Part shown: piece by piece, positions 29,401 to 41,755 of the stretch
How positions within the stretch are numbered: position 1 is the stretch's first letter
Layout: each line of letters begins with the position of its first letter
Assembly: GCF_009914335.1 (NCBI RefSeq)
Contig: NZ_CP043925.1
Span: 2,542,001-2,606,000 of the forward strand
Source: Proteus columbae
Lineage (GTDB): Bacteria > Pseudomonadota > Gammaproteobacteria > Enterobacterales > Enterobacteriaceae
Direction of reading: 5' to 3'
Length of the DNA: 64,000 bases
Notes under the pieces: model-generated
What the model was told of the DNA's origin: nothing
What the model saw: only the letters and a program-made list of their open reading frames with translations
Databases searched by the model: none
Position numbers and translations under genes: made by a program

Positions 29401-30615
29401 ATGGATACAACCACCTTTGAACACGTCGATAAAATTATTGAGACGTCCGATATTCCTAAGGTTGCTTTGGGATTAATATTAGGTATAGATATTGAAGATG
29501 GACGACTACCTGGTATTGTGACATCTCATGATTTAATAAAAATAAAGTCTTATGTTAATAAAGCACTTTCTCTTCCTTACAAAATAGATGATGTCATCAA
29601 ATTTATTCATTATAGTAAAATAAATGAATCACAACTCTCTCCTGATAATATTTTGTCTCTATTCATTCAAATACGGGAGCATGCATTTGAATGGAATCAA
29701 ATTGAATATGCAATAAAGCAACAAGCAATTGATTTAGAAATAATGGGTAGAGAAATCACTTCTACAGGTGAAAATGTCATTTTATTTATTAGTCAAATGC
29801 CTTTATTAGCAAAAATATCTACTATTATTAATGACATTTCTGAGCAAGAGTTAAAAAACATTCGATACACATCTCAAGATAAAGAAGTTTCAACACAATT
29901 AATTCATATATTAGAAAGTATGAAAGAGGATATTGAAAATGAACGTGATAAGACCATAAAAATAAAAGACAGTTTATCTACCTTTAGAAGTAAAATAATG
30001 GGAGGCAAAGATAGCCAGAATGTCAATCATCATTCTATTTATCACGACATTCTTAACAAGAAAAGATTTATTAATGAGTTTTATACAGATAATAGTCGTT
30101 CACTTATTGAAGAACGAGATTTACTCGTTGAAGAAATAGAAATGCTCAAAGATGAATATAAACACTATATAGGTCTTGCATTTACGGGACTCGCGATTGG
30201 CATTATTGGTGTTATTATCACAGGTGGAATATTCGGGGCAAAAGCCGAAGCCATACGTAAAAAGAAAAATGAACTTATTCAAAAGGTGAAAGAAATCAAT
30301 GCTGACATCGATATCTATGAAGGTTTATCTTTGCATTTAAATACATTTTATATTGAATTATCTGAAATAGAGCAATTTATTGAAGATGCAAATATGGCGT
30401 TAGAACATATTGAATATGTATGGCAAGCCATCTTAACAGAAATAGAAACATCAATAACGCATTTTAATAAAATTAACAATGCATTAGAGCTGATTAAATT
30501 TAGTATTTACCTAGAAAAAATTATCGCACCTTGGTATATGGTCATTGGTTACTCAAAGGAAATCTTACTCTCTTTTGATGATGCTCTTTCTACATTTTAT
30601 TCATCTAAAGATTAA
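29401..30615 (+). CDS. xaxA: XaxA/YaxA-like subunit of a binary pore-forming toxin
   Basis: The 404-residue protein resembles XaxA of Xenorhabdus and YaxA of Yersinia, alpha-pore-forming (ClyA-like) toxins that act with a B partner on host cell membranes. GLILGIDIEDGRLPG near residues 23-38 is a family-like motif, the body is long alpha helices, and one hydrophobic hairpin (about 256-281, YIGLAFTGLAIGIIGV) would enter the membrane. There is no signal peptide, as in the family. GAGG lies 6 bases before the ATG. The partner follows 15 bases on. Base content is very AT-rich, and the pair replaces the ela genes found here in E. coli, which suggests transfer. Confidence 0.85.
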   Translation: MDTTTFEHVDKIIETSDIPKVALGLILGIDIEDGRLPGIVTSHDLIKIKSYVNKALSLPYKIDDVIKFIHYSKINESQLSPDNILSLFIQIREHAFEWNQIEYAIKQQAIDLEIMGREITSTGENVILFISQMPLLAKISTIINDISEQELKNIRYTSQDKEVSTQLIHILESMKEDIENERDKTIKIKDSLSTFRSKIMGGKDSQNVNHHSIYHDILNKKRFINEFYTDNSRSLIEERDLLVEEIEMLKDEYKHYIGLAFTGLAIGIIGVIITGGIFGAKAEAIRKKKNELIQKVKEINADIDIYEGLSLHLNTFYIELSEIEQFIEDANMALEHIEYVWQAILTEIETSITHFNKINNALELIKFSIYLEKIIAPWYMVIGYSKEILLSFDDALSTFYSSKD

Positions 30616-30630
30616 CAAAAGGATATTGTT

Positions 30631-31674
30631 ATGAATCATAATGAAAAACCCGTCAATTTAGAAGAATGTTTTAAACATAATCAATTATTTCATGCGCACA
30701 GAAATATTCTCTCTTTAAGTAATAGTAAATGTTATCTAGATAGTACACTTGAGGGAGAAGTCAATAATCTATTAGAAACAAACAATAAAAATATTGAACG
30801 CATTATTTATTTTTCACTTAGTTTAAAAAGCAGATTAAGGCAAAGTTTATTTAATGATATTTTTAAAACAATAAATGAAATTGACAATGAGATAAAAACA
30901 GGAAATCTTGATAATGAAATAAAAAATAAATTAGAAAAAAAAAGAAAAGAAATAATCAATATATTTTCAAATGAAATAGATGAAATAGAGAAAATGATAA
31001 ATGAACATGGTCATTCACTTTCAATTGAAATCAATAAATTAAAAAATAAATTCCTCACAAATAAAGTAATGCCTTTTATCTATGATAAAGAAAATGATGT
31101 TAAAATATGTTCAGAAGAGATTATTACCTTAGAAAGTACATCAGAAAAAACAAAAAATGAGTTAGATATTATACGTGATAGTGAAGATATCTTACATAAA
31201 AGAAATTTTTTCGATCTTTTTAAAAACAAACTTCCTCAGCAACAACAAATTGATGTTCTTAATATTGAAACACAAGAAAAAAACGTTTTATCTTCATTGG
31301 TAAAAATACTGAATAATTTATTTTCCACGTTAGATACTGGCTTTTCTTATAGTAAAGTTGTTAAAACTCGGCATCAACTTACTTCGCTTTATTTATCACA
31401 AATAAAAAGTCTTCATCAATTAAAAACTAAGCAGCAAAAAATATTATTAAATATGAAACATCATTATAATATTATGGATATTGATTACTTTCTTCATATA
31501 TTGATTAAACAGTTAACATTTCTATCTGAAAGTTGGCGGGAAATAGCCTTGAAAATATCAATTTTAGAAAACAACATCTTATTAAATGAAGAGATTATTA
31601 TTCCTATCTTCTCATTTTTAGATGATTTCTCTTTATATTATGAGAGTGCAGACAAAATAAATATTTATCAATAA
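30631..31674 (+). CDS. xaxB: XaxB/YaxB-like subunit of a binary pore-forming toxin
   Basis: The 347-residue protein has the length of XaxB (about 350). It is nearly all helix with long coiled-coil stretches (about 60-135 and 160-240), rich in Lys, Asn, Ile and Glu, and has no signal peptide. In XaxAB and YaxAB the B subunit joins A to form the pore. AAGGA precedes the ATG, and it is cotranscribed with the A gene 15 bases upstream. The assignment rests mainly on pairing, order and size; the sequence alone is less telling than the A subunit. Confidence 0.8.
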   Translation: MNHNEKPVNLEECFKHNQLFHAHRNILSLSNSKCYLDSTLEGEVNNLLETNNKNIERIIYFSLSLKSRLRQSLFNDIFKTINEIDNEIKTGNLDNEIKNKLEKKRKEIINIFSNEIDEIEKMINEHGHSLSIEINKLKNKFLTNKVMPFIYDKENDVKICSEEIITLESTSEKTKNELDIIRDSEDILHKRNFFDLFKNKLPQQQQIDVLNIETQEKNVLSSLVKILNNLFSTLDTGFSYSKVVKTRHQLTSLYLSQIKSLHQLKTKQQKILLNMKHHYNIMDIDYFLHILIKQLTFLSESWREIALKISILENNILLNEEIIIPIFSFLDDFSLYYESADKINIYQ

Positions 31675-31679
31675 TAATT

Positions 31680-31710
31680 AAAAAACGGCTCTATAAAAGA
31701 GCCGTTTTAT
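31680..31710. terminator. Bidirectional terminator between xaxB and nuoN
   Basis: The stem AAAACGGCTCT / AGAGCCGTTTT with a five-base loop serves the convergent toxin and nuo operons. Confidence 0.88.
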
Positions 31711-31733
31711 TATTTAACGATTCGTTATTACGA

Positions 31734-33203
31734 TTAGTTGATTGCTGGAGCAATAATCGCAAAATTCGTTAATTCAATAAGTGGTTGTGGCCATACCCCT
31801 AAGGCAATCACAACAACAGCACAGATTAGCGCAACAAATATTGCCATATTTTGTGATGTTGTTGAAATAGCTGGGGTGTTGTCATTGTCTGGTTTGCGTA
31901 AAAAGACAATAGCCGCAGCACGTAGGTAGTAGAATAAGCCAATTGCACTACCTAACACAACCATGCCTGTTAACCACCACAAGCTTGAGCTAATACCTGC
32001 AATGATGACATACAGTTTACCAATGAAGCCTAATGTAACTGGTACGCCTGCCAGTGATAGCATCATCAGTGACATCACCACAGCAACTACAGGGCGGCGC
32101 CAGAATAATCCGCGATAATCTTCCAGTGAATCCATTTCGCCTTCACGATAAGGACTTGACGCTACTGCAATAGCACCAAACGCCCCGAGACTTGCAAACA
32201 AGTAACCAGCCAAATAAATTTCAGCGGTTTCTTGTGCTAATACAGGGCTATATTGCAGCACAATTAATGCCACTAGTAGATAACCAAGGTGTGATACTGA
32301 AGAGTAACCCAATAAGCGTTTTACGCTCTTTTGCGTTAACGCCATGATGTTACCAAACAAGATAGAGGCAATTGCCATGAAACCTAAGATCATTCGTAAG
32401 GTTTCACTATCCGCAGCTGGCGCATCAAGGAATAAACGCATAACAACAGCAAAAATACCAATCTTACTTGCCGTCGCTAAGAACGCGCCAGTGGGTGCTG
32501 GTGCACCTTGGTAAACATCTGGTGTCCACAATTGGAATGGGAATAAAGATAATTTAAATCCAATTCCCACTAACATCATACCTAAACCTGCAAGTACTAA
32601 TGGTTTATGGATATTGCTATCACTTAAACTTTGTCCCATTGCAGCAAAGGAGAGATCCCCTGCTTCTGCATAGAGAAGTGCCATACCAAATAGTAAGAAA
32701 GAAGAGGCTGCCGCAGAAAGCAGCATATATTTGATACCTGCTTCCAGTGATGGACGTTGTTGGAATGCGTAACCGATAAGACCAAACAGCGGTAATGTCA
32801 GTAATTCAATACCAATAAACATCGATGCAAAGTGGTGGGCAGACGAGAGTAAAATCCCTCCAACTACCGCAATCGCAATCAGCAGATAAAATTCTTCTTT
32901 GTTATCTTGATAGCCTTCTAACCAAGGATAAGCAAAAGCGATAGTTCCAATACCAGAAAGGATCACTAGTGCAGTAAAGAAGCTTGAGTATCCATCAACG
33001 TGATAAAGCGTGGTCACGTCCACTACGCCTAATGCATTAACGTAATAGAGCGAGCCCAGCGCAATGATGAAACCCGTAGCTGTCAAAGTGGCAATGGTAA
33101 AATGATCGCGTCGCCATGCAATGGACAGCATCACAACCACCACCGTCAATCCGACGATCAATAGCGGTAGCATTGCGATCAATTGTTCAGGAGTTATTGT
33201 CAT
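31734..33203 (-). CDS. nuoN: NADH-quinone oxidoreductase subunit N
   Basis: NuoN is one of three antiporter-like proton-pumping subunits in the membrane arm of complex I. The 489 residues hold about 14 membrane helices of the Mrp family, with conserved charged residues in helices near [16 protein letters not shown] and [16 protein letters not shown]. It is the last gene of the nuo operon and begins six bases after nuoM. Confidence 0.97.
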   Translation of the reverse strand: MTITPEQLIAMLPLLIVGLTVVVVMLSIAWRRDHFTIATLTATGFIIALGSLYYVNALGVVDVTTLYHVDGYSSFFTALVILSGIGTIAFAYPWLEGYQDNKEEFYLLIAIAVVGGILLSSAHHFASMFIGIELLTLPLFGLIGYAFQQRPSLEAGIKYMLLSAAASSFLLFGMALLYAEAGDLSFAAMGQSLSDSNIHKPLVLAGLGMMLVGIGFKLSLFPFQLWTPDVYQGAPAPTGAFLATASKIGIFAVVMRLFLDAPAADSETLRMILGFMAIASILFGNIMALTQKSVKRLLGYSSVSHLGYLLVALIVLQYSPVLAQETAEIYLAGYLFASLGAFGAIAVASSPYREGEMDSLEDYRGLFWRRPVVAVVMSLMMLSLAGVPVTLGFIGKLYVIIAGISSSLWWLTGMVVLGSAIGLFYYLRAAAIVFLRKPDNDNTPAISTTSQNMAIFVALICAVVVIALGVWPQPLIELTNFAIIAPAIN

Positions 33204-33209
33204 GGCGAA

Positions 33210-34739
33210 TTACGGCCTTACTGTTGAAATAGAAGCGGAATACCAAGTCTGGAGATTTTCCATCGCTGATATTGATGTGTCTAATACAGGTTGTGGGAAG
33301 AAGCCCAAAATAACCAGTAAAACAACCAATGTGATCAGGATAAAGAATTCTCTCAGATCTAACCCTTTATAGGTTCTTTCAGCTGTTTTCGGTGAACCAT
33401 AGTAAGCCTGTTGCATCATCCACAGCGCGTAGACAGAAGCAAAGACTAAACCAAAGACCGAAATAATAGTGATCAGCTTAAAGTTACCATAAGTACCAAA
33501 CAGGATCATAAACTCACCCACGAAGTTACCTGTTCCTGGCATACCTAAAGAGGCAACCGCAAAGAACAGTGAAAACGCAGGTAAGAAACGGATGCTTTTC
33601 CACAATCCACCCATTTGGTTCATATCACGCGTACCTAAACGCTCATACAGCATGCCACACATGATAAATAAACCCGCAGCTGACAAACCGTTGGTGATCA
33701 TTTGAATAATCGCACCTTGGTAAGCCAATACAGAGCCGGCATAAATCGCAATCACGATAAAGCCCATGTGAGAAATACTACTGTAAGCCGCAAGACGTTT
33801 GATATCAGTCTGACGGAAGGCTAACAGTGCTGCATAGAATACGGTAATTAAACCTAACCACATCGCCACAGGTGCCAGTAACGCTGACGCTTCTGGGAAG
33901 AGTGGTAAGTTAAAACGTAATAGACCGTAAGCCGCTGTTTTTAGCAAAATACCTGATAAGTCAACAGAGCCTGCTGTTGGTGCTTCTGCGTGAGCATCCG
34001 CTAACCAGCCATGTACAGGTACGATAGGCATTTTTACTGCAAATGCAGCGAAGAAACCTAACATCAGAATAAATTGCAGTTCAGAGCCTAATACCGTATG
34101 TGCTTGTAATAAGGTATCGTAATTAAACGTCCAAATACCTGTTTCACGGTAGAAAGCAACCGCTAAACCGATAATGGCCAGCAACATTAACAAGCCACTT
34201 GCCTGTGTATAGATAAAGAATTTTGTTGCCGCACTGACGTGTGCTTTATCACTACTTCCTTTGTGTCCCCATAAAGAAATCAGGAAATACATTGGGATCA
34301 ACATCATTTCCCAGAAGAAGAAGAATAAGAACAAGTCTGTCGCTAAAAATACGCCCATCACACCGGCTAAAATCCACAGCAGGTTAAAATGGAAAGCACC
34401 TTGTGATGGCTGATTTTCATTCCACGATGAAAGTACCGCTAAGATACCTAAAATCGCAGTTAATACAGTCATCAGCAATGACATACCATCAAGTGCAAAT
34501 TGGATATTAATCCCTAAAGCAGGGATCCACGGCACAAAGAAAAACTCTGTCCAACGTGGTGCTCCATCAGCACTAAGTAGTTGATAATCGCCTTGCAACC
34601 AAAGTTGCACAGAAATAATGAGTGTTAATCCCATCGTCAGCAACGCAACCCAGCGAGGGACTTGCGAGCCGATTCGTTCAGCCTGCCAACTTAGCAGGCC
34701 ACCGATGAAGGGAATAAGTATTAGCCAGGGTAATAACAT
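33210..34739 (-). CDS. nuoM: NADH-quinone oxidoreductase subunit M
   Basis: NuoM is an antiporter-like subunit of the complex I membrane arm. The 509 residues (E. coli 509) include the FFFWEMMLIPMYFLI segment with the key Glu, the VHGWLADAHAEAPT loop and the DIKRLAAYSSISHMG helix. It lies between nuoL and nuoN in the operon. Confidence 0.98.
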   Translation of the reverse strand: MLLPWLILIPFIGGLLSWQAERIGSQVPRWVALLTMGLTLIISVQLWLQGDYQLLSADGAPRWTEFFFVPWIPALGINIQFALDGMSLLMTVLTAILGILAVLSSWNENQPSQGAFHFNLLWILAGVMGVFLATDLFLFFFFWEMMLIPMYFLISLWGHKGSSDKAHVSAATKFFIYTQASGLLMLLAIIGLAVAFYRETGIWTFNYDTLLQAHTVLGSELQFILMLGFFAAFAVKMPIVPVHGWLADAHAEAPTAGSVDLSGILLKTAAYGLLRFNLPLFPEASALLAPVAMWLGLITVFYAALLAFRQTDIKRLAAYSSISHMGFIVIAIYAGSVLAYQGAIIQMITNGLSAAGLFIMCGMLYERLGTRDMNQMGGLWKSIRFLPAFSLFFAVASLGMPGTGNFVGEFMILFGTYGNFKLITIISVFGLVFASVYALWMMQQAYYGSPKTAERTYKGLDLREFFILITLVVLLVILGFFPQPVLDTSISAMENLQTWYSASISTVRP

Positions 34740-34758
34740 GGCGCAATGTGTCCCTTAA

Positions 34759-36594
34759 TTAAACCAGAAGCAGCAGAGCGATAACCAGCACTGCACCTAA
34801 ACCGAGAGAAGCCGCATACCAACGTGCCAATCCATTCTCACTGAAACTTAATCCTTTATTGGTACCTTTAAGCAGGCAACCGAATAAATTAAAGAATTGG
34901 TTAACAGGATCATTTTGGATAAGCCACGCCGCCCCTTTATAAGGTTTGACAAACAGCACTTCATACAGCGCATCGAATCCCCAAGCATGGAACCACCATG
35001 TTGAGAAGAAACGACCTGTACGAGTATTAGCAACCTTAGAAACACATTGACGCTGTTTCAGGTATAACCATGCTGCAATGGCAACGCCTACTATCGCTAC
35101 CACACCAGAAAGTGCTTCTAATACATATTTACCCTCATGTGATGCGCTTCCTTCAGGGAAAACAGCACCTAACGGTTGAGTAATTAACGCACCGATAAAT
35201 GTTGATAACAGTGCTAATACCGCTAATGGGAAAGTATGCGCAAACCCTTTAACTTGGTGTGCTTCGGTTTTGGTTTCACCATGGAATACGATGAAAATCA
35301 AACGGAAGGTATAAAGTGACGTAAATAACGCACCAACTAAACCTGCAAGCATTAAGTTAAAATGCCCGTTTGAATACGCACCCCATAAGATTTCATCTTT
35401 ACTGAAGAACCCTGCTGTTAACAGTGGTAATGCCGCTAATGCGCCACCACCAATTAGGAAACAAGCGTAAACAAATGGGATCTTCTTACGTAATCCGCCC
35501 ATCTTAAAGATATTCTGTTCGTGGTGGCAGGCAACAATCACAGAGCCTGCAGATAAGAACAGTAATGCTTTAAAGAAAGCGTGAGTCATTAAGTGGAAAA
35601 TTGCCGCATCCCATGCTTGAGCGCCTAAAGCCAAGAACATATAACCAATTTGGCTCATGGTTGAATAAGCAAGGATACGTTTGATATCGGTTTGTACTAA
35701 AGCCGCAAAGCCCGCTAACACTAATGTGACTGCACCAATAATACCGACTAATTCGAGTACTTCAGGTGCCATTAAGAATAACGCGTTACTACGTGCAACC
35801 AAGTATACACCTGCCGTAACCATCGTTGCGGCGTGGATTAATGCAGATACTGGTGTAGGGCCTGCCATCGCATCCGCTAACCATGTTTGTAATGGAAGCT
35901 GTGCTGATTTACCTACTGCACCGCCTAATACCATTAACATTGCCCAGTTAATGACGCTTGATCCTACTGCTAATTGCTCAGGAGCCAGTACTGCCATTTC
36001 ACGGAAGCTCAATGTACCTAATTGGTCAAATAGGATAAACATACCGATAGCTAAGAACACATCACCGATACGCGTTACGATAAACGCTTTCATCGCAGCG
36101 GCACCATTAGCAGGATTGCTATAATAGAAACCAATTAACAGGTAACTACATAGACCAACCCCTTCCCACCCCATATACATCAGCATCATATTATCAGCCA
36201 GTACTAAGACAACCATACTTGCGATAAATAAGTTGGTATAAGCAAAGAAGCGAGAATATCCTTCTTCGCCACGCATATACCAAGATGCATACATATGAAT
36301 AAGGAAGCCAACACCGGTAATCACACCCAGCATGGTTAATGAAAGACCATCAAGAACCAGTGTAAACGGAATATTGAAATTCCCTGCTGACATCCAGTTC
36401 CATAAAGTCAGAACATACGTTTCTTGCCCATTAGCAAAGAAATCCATACCTGCCCAAAGTGCAACAAGGGCAGATAGACCAACAGAACCTGTACCAATCC
36501 ATGCTGATACGTTTTCAGACCAACGACCACGCGAGAAAGCGAGCAGTAAAAATCCCAGCAGTGGTAGCAGAATGGTTAAATAGAGTATATTCAT
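34759..36594 (-). CDS. nuoL: NADH-quinone oxidoreductase subunit L
   Basis: NuoL is the distal antiporter-like subunit of complex I and carries the long lateral helix at its C-terminus. The 611 residues (E. coli 613) show [40 protein letters not shown] and [17 protein letters not shown]. It overlaps the nuoK end by four bases. Confidence 0.98.
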   Translation of the reverse strand: MNILYLTILLPLLGFLLLAFSRGRWSENVSAWIGTGSVGLSALVALWAGMDFFANGQETYVLTLWNWMSAGNFNIPFTLVLDGLSLTMLGVITGVGFLIHMYASWYMRGEEGYSRFFAYTNLFIASMVVLVLADNMMLMYMGWEGVGLCSYLLIGFYYSNPANGAAAMKAFIVTRIGDVFLAIGMFILFDQLGTLSFREMAVLAPEQLAVGSSVINWAMLMVLGGAVGKSAQLPLQTWLADAMAGPTPVSALIHAATMVTAGVYLVARSNALFLMAPEVLELVGIIGAVTLVLAGFAALVQTDIKRILAYSTMSQIGYMFLALGAQAWDAAIFHLMTHAFFKALLFLSAGSVIVACHHEQNIFKMGGLRKKIPFVYACFLIGGGALAALPLLTAGFFSKDEILWGAYSNGHFNLMLAGLVGALFTSLYTFRLIFIVFHGETKTEAHQVKGFAHTFPLAVLALLSTFIGALITQPLGAVFPEGSASHEGKYVLEALSGVVAIVGVAIAAWLYLKQRQCVSKVANTRTGRFFSTWWFHAWGFDALYEVLFVKPYKGAAWLIQNDPVNQFFNLFGCLLKGTNKGLSFSENGLARWYAASLGLGAVLVIALLLLV

Positions 36595-36893
36595 CCGCGC
36601 ATCTCACTGACTGTATCAATATTGATGTTTTGGCGATGTCTATGAAGCTGTAACAACAATGCCAGACCAATACTTGCCTCTGCCGCCGCCAAACTGATTG
36701 CCAGAATATACATTATCTGACCATCCGTTTGACCCCAAAAGCTACCACCGACAACAAATGCCAGCGCAGCTGCATTAATCATAATTTCTAGTCCGATCAA
36801 CATAAACAACAGGTTGCGGCGAAGTACTAAGCAGGTAAAACCTAACACAAACAGTACCGCAGCCAAGATCAAACCATGTTGAAGAGGTATCAT
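36591..36893 (-). CDS. nuoK: NADH-quinone oxidoreductase subunit K
   Basis: NuoK is a 100-residue membrane subunit with three helices; the Glu residues in [16 protein letters not shown] and [10 protein letters not shown] are the known proton-channel acids (E36 and E72 in E. coli). It overlaps nuoJ and nuoL by four bases each, which indicates tight translational coupling. Confidence 0.98.
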   Translation of the reverse strand: MIPLQHGLILAAVLFVLGFTCLVLRRNLLFMLIGLEIMINAAALAFVVGGSFWGQTDGQIMYILAISLAAAEASIGLALLLQLHRHRQNINIDTVSEMRG

Positions 36894-37423
36894 TTTTGCT
36901 CCCCTGCGTTTTCGTTTTCGACGAGATCATCATGGCTCTTATCACGACCAATGTGGTAAGCAACAATCAATCCAGACAATAAGAGAACAGATGCTAACTC
37001 AACAGCCAGAATATAAGGCCCAAATAAGCTAATACCGACCTCTTTCGCGCCAATCACCTCTCCAGCAATTTCGCCGTGAGTGACACTACTAATGGCGTAA
37101 ATTAACACGACTAATAGCGTCAGAGATAAAAGCGCAGGCCCAATCCAAAACTTCGGTTGTAGCCACTTTTTCTCTTGATCAACAACGGATTTACCTAAGT
37201 TGAGCATCATCACCACGAAAACGAATAACACCATAATGGCGCCAGCGTAAACAATGATTTCTAATGCACCAGCAAAATAGGCGCCTAACGAGAAGAAAAC
37301 CACAGAGAGCGCAATCAATGAAATCACTAAGTACAACAAGGCGTGTACAGGATTGGTATGAGTGATCACTCTCAATGTTGCAAGGATGGCAATCAGCCCC
37401 GCGATGTAAAATGCAAATTCCAT
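36890..37423 (-). CDS. nuoJ: NADH-quinone oxidoreductase subunit J
   Basis: NuoJ is a membrane subunit near the quinone channel of complex I. The 177 residues hold five helices, including [20 protein letters not shown], whose helix break is involved in coupling. The tail is hydrophilic ([11 protein letters not shown]). It sits 12 bases after nuoI. Confidence 0.97.
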   Translation of the reverse strand: MEFAFYIAGLIAILATLRVITHTNPVHALLYLVISLIALSVVFFSLGAYFAGALEIIVYAGAIMVLFVFVVMMLNLGKSVVDQEKKWLQPKFWIGPALLSLTLLVVLIYAISSVTHGEIAGEVIGAKEVGISLFGPYILAVELASVLLLSGLIVAYHIGRDKSHDDLVENENAGEQK

Positions 37424-37435
37424 GAATATCGCTCC

Positions 37436-37978
37436 TTACGGTAACAGGCTTTTGACATCAATAGGTTTAGCTTCATCATCCGCATCACCTTTATCTTTGC
37501 CGTTAATCGCCATACCTGTTTTACGGTAAAAGTTATATTCAGGATATTTGCCTGGCCCTGAAATCAACAGATCGTCTTTTTCATAAACCAAATCCTGACG
37601 CTTAAACTCACCCATTTCAAAATCGGGCGTTAATTGTAACGCCGTTGTTGGGCAAGCTTCTTCACATAAACCGCAGAAAATACAGCGAGAAAAGTTGATA
37701 CGGAAAAACTCCGGATACCAACGACCATCTTCATGTTCTGCTTTCTGTAATGAAATACAGCCAACTGGACAGACTGCTGCACACAAGTTACAAGCAACAC
37801 AGCGTTCTTCACCATCAGGATCACGCGTCAACACAATTCGTCCACGATAGCGTGGTGCAACATTGACAGGTTCTTCCGGGTACATCTGTGTTTCGCGTTT
37901 GGCGAAGGCATGTAAGCCAATCATCCAAATGCTTCGTACCTGGGTGCCGAAACCAGTCAATAACTCTTTTAAAGTCAT
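37436..37978 (-). CDS. nuoI: NADH-quinone oxidoreductase subunit I
   Basis: NuoI carries iron-sulfur clusters N6a and N6b on the path to quinone. The 180-residue protein has two 4Fe-4S motifs, [15 protein letters not shown] (about 60-74) and [15 protein letters not shown] (about 99-113). It is a peripheral subunit on the cytosolic arm. The gene lies 14 bases after nuoH. Confidence 0.98.
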   Translation of the reverse strand: MTLKELLTGFGTQVRSIWMIGLHAFAKRETQMYPEEPVNVAPRYRGRIVLTRDPDGEERCVACNLCAAVCPVGCISLQKAEHEDGRWYPEFFRINFSRCIFCGLCEEACPTTALQLTPDFEMGEFKRQDLVYEKDDLLISGPGKYPEYNFYRKTGMAINGKDKGDADDEAKPIDVKSLLP

Positions 37979-37992
37979 GGTTCAATCACCCC

Positions 37993-38970
37993 TTATTGAG
38001 CGTTGTAAAGTATCACTGCAGCAGTAACCAGCAGATTAATAAGCGTTAACGGTAAGCAAATTTTCCAACCAAAAGACATCACTTGGTCGTAGCGCGGACG
38101 CGGCAACGATGCACGGATAAGGATAAACATCATCATAAAGAACCCTGTTTTCAGTGCAAACCAAATGAATGATGGTAAGAAAGGTCCTTGCCAACCACCA
38201 AAGAATAACGTCACGATAAGACCCGATACCGCAACGATACCGATATATTCACCAACAAAGAATAAACCGAATTTCATACCAGAATATTCAATGTGATAAC
38301 CATCAGCCAGCTCTTGCTCAGCTTCTGGTTGGTCAAATGGATGACGGTGACAAACAGCAACCCCAGCAATCGCAAACGTAATAAAGCCAAAGAATTGTGG
38401 GATGACATTCCACATATTTGCTTGTGAGTTTACGATGTCAGTCAGATTAAAAGAGCCAGCTTGTGCAACAACACCTAAGATTGAAAGTCCTAAGAACACT
38501 TCATAACTTACGGTTTGTGCTGATGCACGCATTGCACCTAACAGGGAATATTTGTTATTACTTGACCATCCTGCAAATAACACGGCATACACCGCAATAC
38601 CTGCAACCATCAAGAAGAACAAAATACCGATGTTTAAGTCAGCAACAACCCATGTTGAGCTAACAGGTACAATCGCAAATGACAGCAGTAAAGATGAAAA
38701 CGCAATCACTGGTGCAATGGTGAAGATAAAGCGGTCAGCAAATTTCGGGATCCAGTCCTCTTTAAAGAACATTTTAATCATATCCGCAATTAGCTGTGCT
38801 GAACCTGCATAACCTACACGGTTAGGCCCATAACGGTTTTGGAATAAACCCAGTAAACGGCGTTCCCCCATACTCATAAAAGCACCACAAGTGACCACGA
38901 CAAGCAAGATCACAACGGCTTTTAATACGGTGAGTAAAATCTCTGTAACTTCAGGAGATAACCAGCTCAT
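37993..38970 (-). CDS. nuoH: NADH-quinone oxidoreductase subunit H
   Basis: NuoH forms much of the quinone chamber in the membrane arm. The 325 residues (E. coli 325) hold eight helices, with the [18 protein letters not shown] loop and the acidic [20 protein letters not shown] loop split by family-conserved Glu residues. It overlaps nuoG by one base. Confidence 0.98.
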   Translation of the reverse strand: MSWLSPEVTEILLTVLKAVVILLVVVTCGAFMSMGERRLLGLFQNRYGPNRVGYAGSAQLIADMIKMFFKEDWIPKFADRFIFTIAPVIAFSSLLLSFAIVPVSSTWVVADLNIGILFFLMVAGIAVYAVLFAGWSSNNKYSLLGAMRASAQTVSYEVFLGLSILGVVAQAGSFNLTDIVNSQANMWNVIPQFFGFITFAIAGVAVCHRHPFDQPEAEQELADGYHIEYSGMKFGLFFVGEYIGIVAVSGLIVTLFFGGWQGPFLPSFIWFALKTGFFMMMFILIRASLPRPRYDQVMSFGWKICLPLTLINLLVTAAVILYNAQ

Positions 38971-41693
38971 TATGCAATACCCCGCAGTTGACGAACCGAT
39001 ACACCCACCAGCGATGGAGAAATACCTGCCATACCTAACGGCAAGCCAATTTGACCTTGAGTCAGGTGAGCACTGATTTTCACAGGTAAGGTGAATTCAC
39101 GGCCTTCGTAAGTAAACATCGCTTGCTGACCTTGAGTTAACGCTAATGCTTGGGCATCAGATTCACTCAATGTTAAATAAGCGGTTTCCATACGAGATTG
39201 GATAACTTCAGCGCGTTGTGATAACTCTTCACTACCAAATAAACGGTAGCAAGGTGCGACAGTCCATTGATTTTTCTGTGCATTAAATGGCGCAGGAATA
39301 TCAGTGAAGTAGCCAAGTGTATTATCACCACATTCAATTAAACGCACACCCGGATCGCCAAAACGTAAGCTGCCACCCACTTCTGCTTGGAATTTATTCC
39401 ATGCTTGAGGTGAGTTCCAACCCGGTGCCCATGCAAATGGAATTTGCTGACGAGGTGCTGTTGGGCTGTTATTACCTTCCATTGAGAACGCAAATGGGGT
39501 GTCGATATCTTTTGGTTGACGCTGTTCATGAACAGACACATTCGCCAGCATAGATGTACGACCACTATAACGATGTGGTTCACGAGCCAGTTTTTGTCCA
39601 CGAATACGGAATGACGCATTTGGTGCCGCATCAACAATGCCAGCAAACTGAGGAAGACTCGTCGCACAATGTTCAATCACATTGTCTAACTGTGTCCAAT
39701 CCAGTGTTCTTTCATGCCATTGTGAATCAACCGCACTCAACCAACGCCAGCTTTCATGCATCACCACTTCTTTGTTATAGAAAGAAGGTTCGAAAACTTG
39801 GAAATAACGTTGTGCTCTGCCTTCTTGACTCACCATTGTTCCATCACTTTCAGCGAATGAAGAAGCTGGGAGAACAAGATGTGCTTTCGCCATAATGTCA
39901 GTTTGCTGGTGGTCGATGACAATTAAGTTATCTACTTTAGCAATCGCATCATCAATCACGTCGGCATCAAAATGACGATATAAATCGTTTTCCATGACAA
40001 CAACGGTGTTAGCTTGACCACTACGCATCATTTTTAATGCGTCATCAAGTGGCTGTGCATTCATCATGGCAAGACCCATGCTGTTTGCATCATCAGCAAC
40101 GAAAGAAAGCCCTACTTCATTACCTTTCGCTTTTAATGCAAAAGCAATGTTAGCGGCTGCTTTGATAACGTCTTCGCTCCCCGCATGGCTACCACTGATA
40201 ATTAATGGTTTCTTGGCTTGAGAAAGTGCTTGAACAACCATTTCGATGTGTTTATTCAGTGCTTCATCAATGCCATCAACAGCAGGTGCATCACCGTTAA
40301 TGTTATTCGCAATCGCAAAACCTAAACGCGCTTGATCAACAACGGGTGCACGATAACTCCACGCAGCAACATCATCGAGGCGAGTTTCATCAACATGAGT
40401 GACAAACAGTGGGTATTTTGCACGTTGCCCAATATTCATAATCGCAGCAATTTGCCAGTCAGCCACTTTTTGAGCTGCCGCCATTTCACGCGCTTTACCT
40501 TTCACGGCCTGACGTACAGACAATGCCATACGAGCACCAGTTTGTGTTAAATCTTCACCTAACACTAAAACGGCATCGTAATCTTCAATTTCACGCAGAG
40601 ATGGAGTATGAACGCCACCTTTTTGTAAAATATCTAACATTAAGGTCAGACGTTTTTGCTCTGATGCAGAGATACCGCTATAGAAGTTTTCAGCGCCAAC
40701 AACTTCACGTAATGCGAAGTTACTTTCAATGCTTGCACGCGGGGAACCAATACCCACGATACGCTGACTTTTCTTCAGCATATCCGCAGCTGCTTGAGTC
40801 GCTTGAACAGCGTTAATTTCTAACCAGTTACTGCCTAAACGTTTTTTAGGCTGACGAGGTCTGCTTGCTAAATTCACATAGCCATAGCCAAAACGACCAC
40901 GGTCACAAAGGAAATAGCGGTTTACAGTCCCGTTATAACGGTTTTCGATACGACGTAATTCACCGTAACGTTCACCAGGGCTGATGTTACAACCCATGCT
41001 ACAACCCTGACAAATGCTTGGTGCAAACTGCATATCCCATTTGCGGTTATAACGAGATGAGTGGGTTTTATCGGTGAAAACACCCGTCGGACAAATTTCA
41101 ACCAAGTTACCTGAGAATTCGCTCTCTAATGTGCCATCTTCAACGCGTCCAAAAAATACGTTGTTATGTGCACCAAAGACACCAAGATCAGTACCATCAG
41201 CATAATCTTTGTAGTAACGAACACAGCGGTAACAAGCAATACAACGGTTCATTTCGTGAGAAATAAACGGTCCCAAGTCTTGGTTTCTATGTGTACGCTT
41301 AGTAAAGCGATAGCGACGCATAGTGTGACCTGTCATTACCGTCATATCTTGAAGGTGGCAGTTACCGCCTTCTTCACAAACTGGACAGTCATGAGGATGG
41401 TTTGTCATATACCATTCAACAACGCTTTCGCGGAATTTCTTCGCTTCTTCGTCATCGATAGAGATAAACGTGCCATCAGTCGCAGGTGTCATACAAGACA
41501 TCACTAAACGACCGCGGGTATCCTCAGCATTTTGATACTGCTTAACCGCACACTGGCGGCAAGCGCCAACGCTTCCCAGCGCTGGATGCCAGCAAAAATA
41601 AGGAATATCTAAGCCTAAATTAAGACAGGCTTCTAACAGGTTATCAGCCCCGTTAACTTCATATTCTTTGCCGTCTACATGAATCGTAGCCAT
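38970..41693 (-). CDS. nuoG: NADH-quinone oxidoreductase subunit G
   Basis: NuoG is the large iron-sulfur subunit of the peripheral arm. The start at 41693 gives 907 residues (E. coli 908) and aligns [19 protein letters not shown] lies ten bases upstream. The N-terminus has a 2Fe-2S site ([15 protein letters not shown]), a HxxxC-type N5 site ([14 protein letters not shown]) and 4Fe-4S sites (CIACYRC, then CQGCSMGC with the extra N7 cluster). The rest is a molybdopterin-oxidoreductase fold without cofactor. It lies 62 bases after nuoF. Confidence 0.97.
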   Translation of the reverse strand: MATIHVDGKEYEVNGADNLLEACLNLGLDIPYFCWHPALGSVGACRQCAVKQYQNAEDTRGRLVMSCMTPATDGTFISIDDEEAKKFRESVVEWYMTNHPHDCPVCEEGGNCHLQDMTVMTGHTMRRYRFTKRTHRNQDLGPFISHEMNRCIACYRCVRYYKDYADGTDLGVFGAHNNVFFGRVEDGTLESEFSGNLVEICPTGVFTDKTHSSRYNRKWDMQFAPSICQGCSMGCNISPGERYGELRRIENRYNGTVNRYFLCDRGRFGYGYVNLASRPRQPKKRLGSNWLEINAVQATQAAADMLKKSQRIVGIGSPRASIESNFALREVVGAENFYSGISASEQKRLTLMLDILQKGGVHTPSLREIEDYDAVLVLGEDLTQTGARMALSVRQAVKGKAREMAAAQKVADWQIAAIMNIGQRAKYPLFVTHVDETRLDDVAAWSYRAPVVDQARLGFAIANNINGDAPAVDGIDEALNKHIEMVVQALSQAKKPLIISGSHAGSEDVIKAAANIAFALKAKGNEVGLSFVADDANSMGLAMMNAQPLDDALKMMRSGQANTVVVMENDLYRHFDADVIDDAIAKVDNLIVIDHQQTDIMAKAHLVLPASSFAESDGTMVSQEGRAQRYFQVFEPSFYNKEVVMHESWRWLSAVDSQWHERTLDWTQLDNVIEHCATSLPQFAGIVDAAPNASFRIRGQKLAREPHRYSGRTSMLANVSVHEQRQPKDIDTPFAFSMEGNNSPTAPRQQIPFAWAPGWNSPQAWNKFQAEVGGSLRFGDPGVRLIECGDNTLGYFTDIPAPFNAQKNQWTVAPCYRLFGSEELSQRAEVIQSRMETAYLTLSESDAQALALTQGQQAMFTYEGREFTLPVKISAHLTQGQIGLPLGMAGISPSLVGVSVRQLRGIA

Positions 41694-41755
41694 AGTCAGC
41701 ATGCTTCCCAAAGGCCTGCACAGCAGGCGTTAAACCTAGAATGTGTCGTGAAAAA

